DNA from: Neisseria yangbaofengii
Lineage (GTDB): Bacteria > Pseudomonadota > Gammaproteobacteria > Burkholderiales > Neisseriaceae
DNA length: 64,000 nucleotides
Assembly: GCF_014898075.1 (NCBI RefSeq)
Contig: NZ_CP062976.1
Span: 1,798,001 to 1,862,000 of the forward strand
Direction: 5' to 3'
Part shown: in pieces, positions 8,821 through 16,963 of the stretch
How the letters are laid out: each line of letters opens with the position of its first letter
Numbering within the stretch: the first letter of the stretch is position 1
Made by a program: the position numbers and the translations under genes
Notes under the pieces: generated by a model
The model's input: the letters and a program-made list of their open reading frames with translations, nothing else
Told to the model about the DNA's origin: nothing
Databases searched by the model: none

Positions 8821-9693
8821 TCAGCCTAAGCTACTCGCCACCCCATTTGCTCCCGACGCCACCGATAATCGGTACAACACTTCTTGCGGCATATCGCTGT
8901 GCCACAAGCCGGTAATATTGGCAATTACCGGCAAATGGGTGACTTTACGCACCCGCACAATGGCATCGACATCCAAGCGGTAAGCGTGTTCCGGCTCAAA
9001 GCTCAATGTGCCCGCTTCGCCCAAGATAATATGGTGATTGCCGCGTAAAGCGATGTGTTCAGCAGCCACCAGCCAATCATCGACACGGTGATGCTTATCT
9101 TTGCACAATACCACCGGCGTATTCAGACGACCTACCTCATCCTGCAAGGCGCGATTGCTCATCAATTCGCCGCCCAAATACAAGATATCCGCTTGAGCCG
9201 CCAAGGCCGATTCGATTTGGCGAACGTCACGAATCCGCACCAATACCGGTTTGCCCGCTTCGTGAATATGCTCAATTTCCTGCTGCATGGCAATGATTTG
9301 CGCTTTTTCGCTGCTGTTATCAACATCGGCATACGGTCTGGCCGACATAAAAAACGGATCAATAAACACCGCATCGGCATCCGGTTTAAATCCGACTGCA
9401 ATATCCAGCATTTTTTCGCCGCCGAACACCACTCCGCGAACGGTAATCAGGCTGTCCTGCGGCTGTGCTTCGCGGCTGATGATTTTCCAATCGTTCAATA
9501 CCCGAATCGCCCGCTCTACCTCCGGCAGCCGCTCCAATTCATTCGGATGGAACACGCGCTCATCACCGACTGCACCGATAATGGTACGTTCCTCGCCTTG
9601 GGAAACATGTTCCTGCAAACCGCGGCTGCGGATGCATTCAATCACACGCGTTACCGCTCCGGCCGAAGCCTGTTTTTGCATCACAATAATCAT
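8821..9693 (-). CDS. DAHP synthase-like protein with lost catalytic motifs
   Basis: 290 residues. Residues 1-80 closely resemble the ferredoxin-like N-terminal domain of class I-beta DAHP synthases (MIIV start, then GEERTIIGAVGDER and a VLNDWKIISRE segment). The rest keeps the spacing of the aldolase barrel (for example VDDWLVAAEHIALRGNHHIILGE and THLPVI). Expected active-site motifs are missing: no GPCSVE, no KPRTSPYSFQG, and the DPSHSGG block is replaced by a NITGLWHS-like stretch. It is therefore unlikely to make DAHP by the usual mechanism. Possible roles are a regulatory or sugar-phosphate-binding homologue, or an enzyme with a changed reaction. Expressed divergently from the AsmA gene. 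Confidence 0.7.
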   Translation of the reverse strand: MIIVMQKQASAGAVTRVIECIRSRGLQEHVSQGEERTIIGAVGDERVFHPNELERLPEVERAIRVLNDWKIISREAQPQDSLITVRGVVFGGEKMLDIAVGFKPDADAVFIDPFFMSARPYADVDNSSEKAQIIAMQQEIEHIHEAGKPVLVRIRDVRQIESALAAQADILYLGGELMSNRALQDEVGRLNTPVVLCKDKHHRVDDWLVAAEHIALRGNHHIILGEAGTLSFEPEHAYRLDVDAIVRVRKVTHLPVIANITGLWHSDMPQEVLYRLSVASGANGVASSLG

Positions 9694-9810
9694 TTTGCGC
9701 TCCCTGATATTGAGAATCCGATATTAACATATTTTACAAAGGCTCCGGCTCAATTGAATAAGTTCTACCACTGTTCATCATATCGCTTTACATTAACCGC
9801 ATCCCCCTTG

Positions 9811-9819
9811 TGTTATACT
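9811..9819 (+). promoter_or_regulatory. extended -10 promoter of the asmA-family gene
   Basis: TGTTATACT at 9811-9819 matches an extended -10 element and lies about 30 bases before the AsmA ATG. TTTACA-like bases upstream are too far (about 21 bases) for a normal -35. Confidence 0.45.
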
Positions 9820-9849
9820 GCATGCCTAATTGTATGTTTCCCCTTTTTT

Positions 9850-11970
9850 ATGCAAAACCGCTTGCCGAACTCAGGAAAATTCTGGCTGAAAATCGTTTTT
9901 TTCGGCCTGCTGACATCATTTTTGATGTTCGTCAGCCTGTATGCATCGGTTTACCATTTTCTCAGCGCCGAGCGCATTCATCAGTTTGCCCAAGAGAGCT
10001 TGGGGCGGACCGAACGCAGCATCCGCTTCGATAAAAGCATCACGCGCAATCTGTTTCCGCGCCCGACTATCACCCTAAAAAACCTCATCATCAGCCGACC
10101 ACGCAGCACCGATGCCGCCGTTCACATCAAAGAAATGAAGATTGGCTTGGGCTGGCAAAGCTTGTGGGCGGATAGTCCTGTCATAGAAAAATGGGTGCTT
10201 TCCGGTGCCGATGCCACGTTGCAGCGCACGCAAGACGGTAAATGGAGCTTGCAGGATATCTGGCAGCAACAAAGCCGCAATGCCAATCTTAACCGTCTGA
10301 TTATTGAAAACAGTACCTTACGCTTGCGCCTGATTAGCGGTGAATACCTGATAGAACAATTCGGCCTGAATGCCAAAGCACCCGATTCAGGCATACGCGA
10401 ATTCAGCCTCAGCGGCAATTTCAATCACAGCAAAATACCGGTTTCTTGGAAAAGCTCAGGCTTACTGGAAACCGCGGCCAGCAGTTGGAAAATCCCCAAA
10501 TTCCATTTAAGCGCCGAAGGCCGTCTGAATGATGAAACCGTCAAAATCACCGCCGACAGCGCGCTTGCCTGGCAGCCGGAACAAAGCTCTCTGCAGGCGA
10601 ACAATCTCGCTCTGCGTGCCGACAGCTCCTACCGAGATTTCCACCTGACCGCACAAGTGCCGCGCCTGACCTTCAATACCGATCATGTGTTCGTGGAAAC
10701 ATTCAACAGCGCATTCACCGCCGGCAGCGAAGCCGGCCAATGGAGCGGCTCGTTAAAATTGGATAAAGGAAATCTGTCCAACGGTAAGGCTGCGTTGGAA
10801 GGCTTTAAGCTCAACGCCAATCACCGCACCGCACAATTGCAAACCAATCTTTCCGTTTCCGGGCCTTTGGTCTGGCAAAAAAATGACGGACTAAAATCCG
10901 ATGCCATCCGCATTACCACCATGCAGGATACGGTTAACCGCGCACCCCGCCCACGCTACATCAGCTTGCTTGACGGCAGCTTCAGCATGACTGGTTTAAG
11001 GCATTGGCAAGGCAAATTCAATGGTTATTTCGACCGCCAACCGACTGTACTCAGCTTGAAATACAGCAACGAAACCGGCGAAGTACCGTTGCTTGAAGCC
11101 GGACTTACCTTGCAAAAACTCTCTCTTACGCCCTACTGGGAAGATTTGGAAGCACAATCAGGCAATATTTACCCCGAATTTCTCAACAACGACAACCTGC
11201 CCGATATCGAGGCACGGGTTAAAATCGACAGCATGAATTTTCCGGGTTTGCAGTTGGATAATGTCGAAACGCTGATTTCGGCCAACCGCCAACACATTGC
11301 CTTCACCAATTTCAAAGCCGGTTTATACGGCGGCCAAACCGAAGGCGGCATCAGCATGGCCAATACCACGCCGATTTCTTATCATTTGCAGCAAAACGCG
11401 CAAGGTGTGCAAATCCGTCCTTTACTGCAAGATTTATTCGGTTTCCACAGTTTCAGCGGCACCGGCGATGCGGTGATTGACCTGACATCCAAAGGTCAAG
11501 ACCGCCGCAGCTTATTACAGCTTCTAGACGGCACGCTCAGCCTGAATGTTTCAGACGGCGCATGGCACGGCATCGACATGAACAATATCCTGCAAAGCGG
11601 CAACATTAAAAAAGACACAGAAAACAACCTGCAAACGCCGTTTCACCGCTTTTCACTGCACAGCGTGATTGAAAAAGGCGTAAGCCACCATATCAACACC
11701 GAATTATTGTCCGACAGCGTGCGCGTCACCAGCAGCGGCTTCACCAATTTGGAAAAGCAGGAATTGTCGGAAGAACTGCTCATCTACAATGCCCGCAATC
11801 CCGATTCCCGGCCGGTGCCGTTGAAAATCAAAGGATCGGTGCACAATCCTTCGATTACCTTGGATTACGCGCAATTGACTAACGGTTTGGAAACCCCGCA
11901 AGAAAAACAAAAAGCCTTGGAAGATACCTTCCGCGAACAATGGAATTGGTTGATTCCGAAGCGTAAATAG
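9850..11970 (+). CDS. AsmA-family envelope assembly protein
   Basis: 706 residues. One N-terminal transmembrane helix (about residues 12-34) anchors a long periplasmic beta-rich region. The first part has the AsmA N-terminal pattern (ITLKNLIISRPRSTD, then GWQSLW and KWVLSGADATL). The last third (LLDGTLSLNVSDGAWHGIDMN onwards) matches the AsmA C-terminal domain. AsmA-like proteins belong to the bridge-type lipid carriers linked to outer-membrane homeostasis. The frame is open back to 9055, but that stretch overlaps the divergent gene. I chose the ATG at 9850 because the N-terminal anchor begins there and an extended -10 sits just upstream. Confidence 0.82.
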   Translation: MQNRLPNSGKFWLKIVFFGLLTSFLMFVSLYASVYHFLSAERIHQFAQESLGRTERSIRFDKSITRNLFPRPTITLKNLIISRPRSTDAAVHIKEMKIGLGWQSLWADSPVIEKWVLSGADATLQRTQDGKWSLQDIWQQQSRNANLNRLIIENSTLRLRLISGEYLIEQFGLNAKAPDSGIREFSLSGNFNHSKIPVSWKSSGLLETAASSWKIPKFHLSAEGRLNDETVKITADSALAWQPEQSSLQANNLALRADSSYRDFHLTAQVPRLTFNTDHVFVETFNSAFTAGSEAGQWSGSLKLDKGNLSNGKAALEGFKLNANHRTAQLQTNLSVSGPLVWQKNDGLKSDAIRITTMQDTVNRAPRPRYISLLDGSFSMTGLRHWQGKFNGYFDRQPTVLSLKYSNETGEVPLLEAGLTLQKLSLTPYWEDLEAQSGNIYPEFLNNDNLPDIEARVKIDSMNFPGLQLDNVETLISANRQHIAFTNFKAGLYGGQTEGGISMANTTPISYHLQQNAQGVQIRPLLQDLFGFHSFSGTGDAVIDLTSKGQDRRSLLQLLDGTLSLNVSDGAWHGIDMNNILQSGNIKKDTENNLQTPFHRFSLHSVIEKGVSHHINTELLSDSVRVTSSGFTNLEKQELSEELLIYNARNPDSRPVPLKIKGSVHNPSITLDYAQLTNGLETPQEKQKALEDTFREQWNWLIPKRK

Positions 11971-12025
11971 AGATAGACCCAAGCCTTTGCAAAACTCAAT
12001 TTGAATCAAGAAAATTATGCTGGTC

Positions 12026-12045
12026 ATTCCCGCCTGCGAGGGAAT
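12026..12045. repeat. dRS3 repeat (NIME component)
   Basis: ATTCCC, an 8-base centre, then GGGAAT: the 20-bp neisserial dRS3 form. Flanking GGTC and GACC extend the palindrome. A fragment with the GCCTTTGCAAAA end seen in the MITE-like family lies just upstream at about 11983-11996. Confidence 0.85.
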
Positions 12046-12120
12046 GACCGCTTAAAGATTTCTGGAAATTTACAAGTTCTGTAAAAGCCTCGGCATTCGA
12101 TTCCGTCAACAGATCCGGAG

Positions 12121-12129
12121 TGCTATAAT
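12121..12129 (+). promoter_or_regulatory. extended -10 promoter of dsbB
   Basis: TGCTATAAT at 12121-12129 is a perfect extended -10. The -35 region (TTCCGT at 12101) is weak. The predicted leader is about 40 bases. Confidence 0.55.
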
Positions 12130-12174
12130 AAAAAAATACGCTTAACTATAGCCGCCTAAAACGGCTTTAAAACC

Positions 12175-12672
12175 ATGAACTTATTCCGCTCAACCTTATG
12201 GGGCATCGCCACCCTGTCCGCCGTCGCCGCATGCGGCTCGTTTATCTTGCAATACATCATCGGCATGAATCCTTGCGTGCTGTGTATTTTGCAGCGTTTG
12301 ATGGTGTTGGCTGTCGGTTTGGTTGCTTTGCTCACTGCGTTCAACCGCCAGCTTTCCGCTACCGCCCGTACCGTCAGTGCATTTTTGGTCAGTATTCCGG
12401 CTCTTTACGGCATGGGCGTGGCCATTTACCAAATCTGGATTCAAAGCCTGCCGGCCGGCACCGCCCCTGCCTGCGGCGCGCCGTGGACTTTCCGCCTGCG
12501 CGATTGGCCGTTGTTTGAGTGGTATGAGCCGGTTGTGCGCGGTTTTGGCAATTGTGCCGAACCGGATTACGTCTTCGGCATCGCATTGCCGATATGGAGT
12601 GTTTTGTATTTTGGCTTTGTGGTATTGTTGGTATGGGGCATGTGGTTTAAAAACCGCCAAGAGCGTGTTTGA
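12175..12672 (+). CDS. dsbB: disulfide bond formation protein B
   Basis: 165-residue inner-membrane quinone reductase that re-oxidises DsbA. Four hydrophobic helices are visible. The first periplasmic loop has the redox pair CVLC near residue 34-37, followed by Gln-Arg as in the family (CILQRLM). The second loop has a Cys in ACGAPWTF and another in FGNCAEPDY, giving the second disulfide. Length matches DsbB. It has its own extended -10 promoter and ends in a DUS-pair terminator. No dsbA is in the window. Confidence 0.9.
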   Translation: MNLFRSTLWGIATLSAVAACGSFILQYIIGMNPCVLCILQRLMVLAVGLVALLTAFNRQLSATARTVSAFLVSIPALYGMGVAIYQIWIQSLPAGTAPACGAPWTFRLRDWPLFEWYEPVVRGFGNCAEPDYVFGIALPIWSVLYFGFVVLLVWGMWFKNRQERV

Positions 12673-12682
12673 GATAAATTCA

Positions 12683-12710
12683 AGGCCGTCTGAAAGGTTT
12701 CAGACGGCCT
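12683..12710. terminator. inverted DUS pair terminator after dsbB
   Basis: AGGCCGTCTGAA and its complement with a 4-base loop, 10 bases past the dsbB stop. Confidence 0.75.
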
Positions 12711-12727
12711 CTCTAATAAAAAAAGCA

Positions 12728-12923
12728 GCTGTAGGAAATTGTCGGGTTGTTTACACTTTTTATGCAAAACATCTTTTATTTTTTGCCCGAATGATTGTTT
12801 TAGGATTTTTGAGCATTATCAAGAACCAGTGCGTTTCGGCATTCTTGGCAACACTCGAAAATCCCAAAATGGATCTTCAAGCAAAAAAGCAAAAGTATAA
12901 ACAACGCTAGGATTTTCTACAGC
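12728..12923. repeat. 196-bp long-palindrome repeat, copy 1
   Basis: The element is an imperfect palindrome along its whole length. The ends GCTGTAGGAAAT and ATTTTCTACAGC mirror each other, and the centre GGATTTTTGAG...AAGAA is mirrored by TTCTTGG...GAAAATCC. A second copy with the same layout lies at 54059-54261. No coding capacity is conserved. Confidence 0.8.
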
Positions 12924-12946
12924 AGACTGTTTCAGTCTGCTTTTTT
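12920..12946 (+). terminator. hairpin terminator at the edge of the palindromic repeat
   Basis: AGCAGACTG/CAGTCTGCT stem followed by six T on the plus strand. It overlaps the right end of the repeat, so it could end a transcript crossing the repeat, or serve as a backup for dsbB. Confidence 0.7.
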
Positions 12947-12968
12947 CATGCTTACTGTCCAACAGGAT

Positions 12969-13694
12969 TTATTCCAAATCTAATACGGCTGAAGTGTAAA
13001 CGTTTTGCACGTCGTCTAAACTTTCCAACGCGTCGAGCAGCTTTTGCATTTTCACAGCGTCTTCACCGGTCAACACGGTTTCGTTTTGCGCACGCATGGT
13101 TACATCGCCATCCATCGATTTAAAGCCGGCTTCTTCCAATGCCGCTTTCACACCCGCCCAGTCGCTTGGTGCGGTAATGACTTCAATCATGCCTTCTTCA
13201 TCGATAATCACGTCTTCCGCGCCGGCTTCCAACGCGGCTTCCATCAAGGTATCTTCGTCGGCATCGGCGAAAACCAAATAACCTTGGTGCTCAAAGTTAA
13301 ACGCTACGCAACCGTCGGTGCCCAGATTGCCGCCGTTTTTGGTAAACGCATGGCGTACATCGGCCACGGTGCGGGTTTTGTTATCGGTCATGCAGTCAAC
13401 CATCAAAGCTGCGCCGCCGATACCGTAGCCTTCGTAGCGCAATTCGACGTATTCTACACCTTCCAAGTTGCCCGTGCCTTTGTCAATCGCGCGTTGCACG
13501 TTGTCTTTCGGCATGTTGGCATCCCATGCTTTGTCCATGGCTAAACGCAAACGCGGATTGGCTGCCGGATCACCGCCGCCCAATTTGGCCGCAACAGTGA
13601 TTTCTTTAATCAGTTTGGTAAAAATTTTGCCGCGCTGCGCATCAACACGCGCCTTTTTATGCTGGATATTCGCCCACTTACTATGGCCTGCCAT
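12969..13694 (-). CDS. yebC: YebC/PmpR-family DNA- or translation-associated regulator
   Basis: 241 residues, cytoplasmic. The start [23 protein letters not shown] is the signature of the YebC/TACO1 family, followed by [21 protein letters not shown]. The acidic C-terminal half has the expected FEHQGYLVF and [15 protein letters not shown] segments. Family members have been described both as transcriptional regulators and as factors easing ribosome stalling at proline runs; sequence does not decide between them. Single gene, minus strand. Confidence 0.92.
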   Translation of the reverse strand: MAGHSKWANIQHKKARVDAQRGKIFTKLIKEITVAAKLGGGDPAANPRLRLAMDKAWDANMPKDNVQRAIDKGTGNLEGVEYVELRYEGYGIGGAALMVDCMTDNKTRTVADVRHAFTKNGGNLGTDGCVAFNFEHQGYLVFADADEDTLMEAALEAGAEDVIIDEEGMIEVITAPSDWAGVKAALEEAGFKSMDGDVTMRAQNETVLTGEDAVKMQKLLDALESLDDVQNVYTSAVLDLE

Positions 13695-13855
13695 GTGGAT
13701 TCCTTTCGATTTTTTGCGTTTGATAACCGATTAAAATAAGCATGGATTTATGCCGTCCTTATTTTAATCAATCATGCCCACGCAGATTCATTTTGTTCTG
13801 AAAAACGCGTATTTTATCATAAGTTTTTTACTGCCGAAAACTTTCGGACGGCTCC

Positions 13856-13997
13856 GAGACCTTTGCAAAATCCCCATCTTTGACACAGTTCAAAGTTATA
13901 GTAGCGCAGAAAATGCAGATAATAATTTAGATAGACAAGCTTTCGAGCAGCGCATAACGAAGAACTATGCCAAAGATGGGGATTTTGCAAAGGTCTC
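13856..13997. repeat. MITE-like element with 27-bp inverted ends (intact copy)
   Basis: Both ends are a perfect inverted repeat of about 27 bases beginning GAGACCTTTGCAAAATCCCC. The 142-bp interior has no conserved reading frame. The end sequence resembles those of IS5-group insertion sequences of Neisseria, so this is probably a non-autonomous derivative. Diverged copies lie at 1985-2118 and 44000-44143. Confidence 0.8.
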
Positions 13998-14109
13998 GGC
14001 CTATGTGTTCGCTTGGTATACATTAATTTAATGTTAAATTTCGTTATATCTATTCAGATTTTGTATTCTCTTGAATCAAAATTTGGCGTATGATACCGAG
14101 AATGTTTCT

Positions 14110-14254
14110 TTATTAAAGAACGTATAAAGAGCATTCGGATAATCCCCTGTTCGACCGACGGCCTGCTCGCCTGAGGTTATCAAACGGGATTAAAGCGGAG
14201 TAGTTGCCGCAGTGTGCCGCACGTTGATTAACTTTTTATTTTTCGAGGTTTATT
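14110..14254 (+). promoter_or_regulatory. possible structured leader of the amino acid symporter
   Basis: TAATCCC at 14140-14146 can pair with GGGATTA at 14186-14192, enclosing a GC-rich segment. A GCGG...CCGC hairpin follows near 14196-14211, and GTTGATTAAC with a T-rich tail lies near 14223. It does not show glycine riboswitch core motifs. It is a candidate leader of unknown class. Confidence 0.3.
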
Positions 14255-15682
14255 ATGGAAGCAACATTGTCTGCGCTGGTGGGCGCGGTCAATAAAGTGC
14301 TGTGGGATTACCTGCTGATGTATGCCTTAATCGGCATCGGCTTGTTTTTCACAGTGTATTTAGGGGTGCCGCAGATTACCAAACTCGGCGCGGGTTTTAA
14401 ATCTGTTTTCGGCGGCTTGTTCAGTAAAAAAGACGGCACCGATAAAGACCAAAAGTCTCTTTCCCAATTCCAAGCCTTGGCTGTCGCCATTTCTGCCCAA
14501 ATCGGCACGGGTAACGTGGCCGGTGTCGCCACGGCGCTGACCGCCGGCGGCCCCGGCGCGATTTTCTGGATGTGGCTTTCGGCTTTTTTCGGCATGTCGA
14601 CGATTTTTTCCGAAGCGATTTTGGCACAAAAATACCGCGTCATCAGCCACGGTAAATATATCGGCGGCCCGGCATTTTATATTACCCACGGTTTGACCCC
14701 AAAAATCGGCCGCCCTGCCGCACGCTTTTTGTCGGGCTTCTTCTCCATTGCCATCATCATCGCTTTGGGCTTTATCGGCAACGCCACGCAAGCGAACTCG
14801 ATTGCTTCGGCGGTAACCGTGGCATTTGATGTGCCGGCGTTGGCGGTGGGCATTGTGTTGGCGGTTTTGGCCGGTTTGATTGTTATCGGCGGTGTCGACC
14901 GCATTGCCAGTGTGGCGCAGTTTGTAGTGCCGTTTATGGCAGTGATTTACATTGTGTGCGCGATAGTGATTTTGTTTAAATTCTCCGCCCACATCGGCCC
15001 GATGATTCAGCATATTTTTGTGGCGGCTTTCGACCCGAGCGCGGTTTTGGGCGGTGCGGCCGGTATTGGTATGCGCGAAGCCATCCGCTACGGCGTGGCG
15101 CGCGGTTTGTTTTCCAACGAAGCCGGTATGGGTTCGACCCCACATGCTCATGCCACTGCTAATGTGAAACACCCTGTGCAGCAAGGCATGGCGGCATTTG
15201 TCGGCGTGTTTATCGATACTTTATTGGTTTGCACCGCCACCGCACTGATTATTCTGCTCACCGATGCCAACACCTTGGGCTTGAAAGGCGCGGCGCTAAC
15301 CCAACAAGCCTTTATCATCGCATTTGGCAGTTTCGGCAGCCAACTGCTGGCCGTGTGCCTGACTTTCTTTGCCTTTACCACCATCATCGGCTGGTATTAT
15401 TTCGGTGAGTCCAACATCCGCTTTTTGTTCCACGGCAAACATTTGGCCTTTTACCGCACACTGGTTTTGATTTCGATTGTGCTGGGCACCTTGGGCAAAG
15501 TTGATTTGGTGTGGGATTTGTCGGATATGTTTAACGGCTTTATGGTCATCCCCAACTTAATTGCCCTCTTCCTGCTGCGTAAAGAAATCCGCGCGGTGTA
15601 CGACGATTATTTGGCGCAAACCGAAGCCGGCAAACCATTGTCTTACCAATACGAATCCCATGAATTCCACGATAAGCAATAG
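14255..15682 (+). CDS. sodium:alanine/glycine symporter (AGCS family)
   Basis: 475-residue inner-membrane protein with about 10-11 hydrophobic helices. AGCS signatures are clear: the QALAVAISAQIGTGNVAGVATAL block near residue 74-96, GGPGAIFWMW after it, and the FSNEAGMGSTPHAHATANVKHPVQQG stretch near residues 288-312. It imports alanine or glycine with Na+. The GAGG ribosome-binding site lies 7 bases ahead of the ATG. A leader of about 200 bases with pairing potential precedes it, and a strong intrinsic terminator follows. Substrate choice between alanine and glycine cannot be read from sequence. Confidence 0.9.
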   Translation: MEATLSALVGAVNKVLWDYLLMYALIGIGLFFTVYLGVPQITKLGAGFKSVFGGLFSKKDGTDKDQKSLSQFQALAVAISAQIGTGNVAGVATALTAGGPGAIFWMWLSAFFGMSTIFSEAILAQKYRVISHGKYIGGPAFYITHGLTPKIGRPAARFLSGFFSIAIIIALGFIGNATQANSIASAVTVAFDVPALAVGIVLAVLAGLIVIGGVDRIASVAQFVVPFMAVIYIVCAIVILFKFSAHIGPMIQHIFVAAFDPSAVLGGAAGIGMREAIRYGVARGLFSNEAGMGSTPHAHATANVKHPVQQGMAAFVGVFIDTLLVCTATALIILLTDANTLGLKGAALTQQAFIIAFGSFGSQLLAVCLTFFAFTTIIGWYYFGESNIRFLFHGKHLAFYRTLVLISIVLGTLGKVDLVWDLSDMFNGFMVIPNLIALFLLRKEIRAVYDDYLAQTEAGKPLSYQYESHEFHDKQ

Positions 15683-15690
15683 CCAAACAA

Positions 15691-15721
15691 AAAACCTCTC
15701 CGTTTCTCGGAGAGGTTTTTT
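15691..15721 (+). terminator. rho-independent terminator of the symporter gene
   Basis: AAACCTCTCCG/CGGAGAGGTTT stem followed by six T, 9 bases after the stop. Confidence 0.9.
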
Positions 15722-15742
15722 GTAATATAGGCCGTCTGAAAC

Positions 15743-16369
15743 TTATAAAACATAAAAATAAATACAGATAAACTGCGTCAAACTGCCCGCCATCACAAAC
15801 AAATGCCAAATACCGTGGCCGTATTTGATTTTGGTGTCGTTCACAAACCAATAAATCCCCACGCTGTATAACACACCACCCAAAGCCAACCAAAATAATC
15901 CGGTTGCCGACAGGCTTTTCACCAGCGGACACATCGCCACCAAAATCAGCCAACCCATCACCACATAAATCACCAACGACAATAAGCGTTTTTCGCTTTT
16001 ACGCCCGATGGTCAGCTCCTGAATAATGCCGAACAAGGCCAGCCCCCACGACACGCCGAACAGCGACCAGCCCCAGCCGCCCTTCAGCGTGATCAGCGTA
16101 AACGGTGTGTAGCTGCCCGCAATCAGAAGATAAATCATGCAATGATCCACCTTCTGCAACACTGCCTTCGCCTTCGGCTGCCGAATGCTGTGATACAGCG
16201 TTGAGCCCAAATACAACAGCAACAAGCACACGCCATAGGTAATCGCGCCGGCAAGTTTGTAGGGCTCAAAATTCTCAACCGCCTTCACAATCAGCAACAC
16301 CATGCCGGTTAACGCCAACAGCGCTCCGGCCAAATGGCTATACGCATTAAAACGCTCACCTTGATACAT
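15743..16369 (-). CDS. trhA: haemolysin III-family (PAQR/TrhA) membrane protein
   Basis: 208 residues, seven predicted membrane helices. Metal-site residues of the PAQR fold are visible: SHLAGALLA with a His near residue 11, the LYHSIR motif near residue 59, DHCMIYLLIAGSYTPF near residue 75, and the C-terminal GHGIWHLFVM. Bacterial TrhA members affect membrane fluidity; haemolysis is mostly a historical name. It lies convergent to the symporter gene. Confidence 0.88.
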   Translation of the reverse strand: MYQGERFNAYSHLAGALLALTGMVLLIVKAVENFEPYKLAGAITYGVCLLLLYLGSTLYHSIRQPKAKAVLQKVDHCMIYLLIAGSYTPFTLITLKGGWGWSLFGVSWGLALFGIIQELTIGRKSEKRLLSLVIYVVMGWLILVAMCPLVKSLSATGLFWLALGGVLYSVGIYWFVNDTKIKYGHGIWHLFVMAGSLTQFICIYFYVL

Positions 16370-16480
16370 AAACTTGATTTCTCATCATGGGTGACAGACA
16401 ACAGTGTACGCCGATTTGCTGAGCAAAAGGCCGTCTGAAAGATAAAAATAAGTTAACCGCTCTTTTTATCAAGTGAATGA

Positions 16481-16585
16481 TATAGTGAATCCACTTTAAA
16501 ATAGTACGGCGTTGGTTCGCCTAGCCGTATTATCTATACTGTCTCCGGCTCACCGCCTTGTCCTATTTTAAAGTGAATACACTAT
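16481..16585. repeat. Correia-type element (105 bp), second copy
   Basis: Inverted ends TATAGTGAATCCACTTTAAAAT and its complement enclose the same interior as the copy at 8660-8764, in opposite orientation. The right end reads ACTATG instead of ACTATA. Confidence 0.88.
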
Positions 16586-16613
16586 GTTTTGAACAAATCA
16601 TTTACATACAAAA

Positions 16614-16648
16614 AACAAAAGCCTCACTGAATTCAGTAAGGCTTTTGT
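16614..16648 (-). terminator. terminator of the tRNA pair
   Basis: AAAAGCCTCACTG/CAGTAAGGCTTTT stem directly downstream of tRNA-Glu on the minus strand, with a T/A-rich tail. Confidence 0.65.
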
Positions 16649-16658
16649 GTTAAGCATG

Positions 16659-16733
16659 TGGCACGCCCACGGGGAATCGAACCCCGGTTACCGCCGTGAA
16701 AGGGCGATGTCCTAACCGCTAGACGATGGGCGC
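16659..16733 (-). tRNA. tRNA-Glu (anticodon TTC)
   Basis: On the minus strand the gene begins GCGCCCATCGTCTAGCGG and ends in an encoded CCA. The anticodon stem-loop CGCCCTTTCACGGCG gives TTC, and the T-arm GGGGTTCGATTCCCC is canonical. The D-arm CGTCTAGCGGTTAGGAC is typical of tRNA-Glu. Confidence 0.95.
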
Positions 16734-16753
16734 GGAATAAAGGATTTTCCCAA

Positions 16754-16830
16754 TGGCGCACCCGGAGCGATTCGAACGCCCGACCCTCTGGTTCGTAGCC
16801 AGATACTCTATCCAACTGAGCTACGGGTGC
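16754..16830 (-). tRNA. tRNA-Arg (anticodon ACG)
   Basis: A 77-base cloverleaf on the minus strand. Acceptor GCACCCG/CGGGTGC is fully paired, with G73 and an encoded CCA. The anticodon stem TCTGG/CCAGA with loop CTACGAA gives ACG (read as ICG). It lies 20 bases upstream of tRNA-Glu, so the two are probably co-transcribed. Confidence 0.95.
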
Positions 16831-16963
16831 CTCCTCATCACTTCGCTGTTGCGCTGTGAATCAAGAAAATCGAATAATAAAGAATTTACTGAACCGTGTC
16901 CAGTGTATTTTCAATTATTTTTTGATATTTTCAATAAATAATTGAAATAAAATTAAATAAATT

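Noticed and set aside
9055-9849. 265-codon upstream extension of the AsmA frame
   Set aside because: It is antisense to the well-formed DAHP-synthase-like gene, and the AsmA membrane anchor begins at 9850.
14035-14254. Glycine riboswitch before the symporter gene
   Set aside because: None of the conserved glycine aptamer core segments are present.
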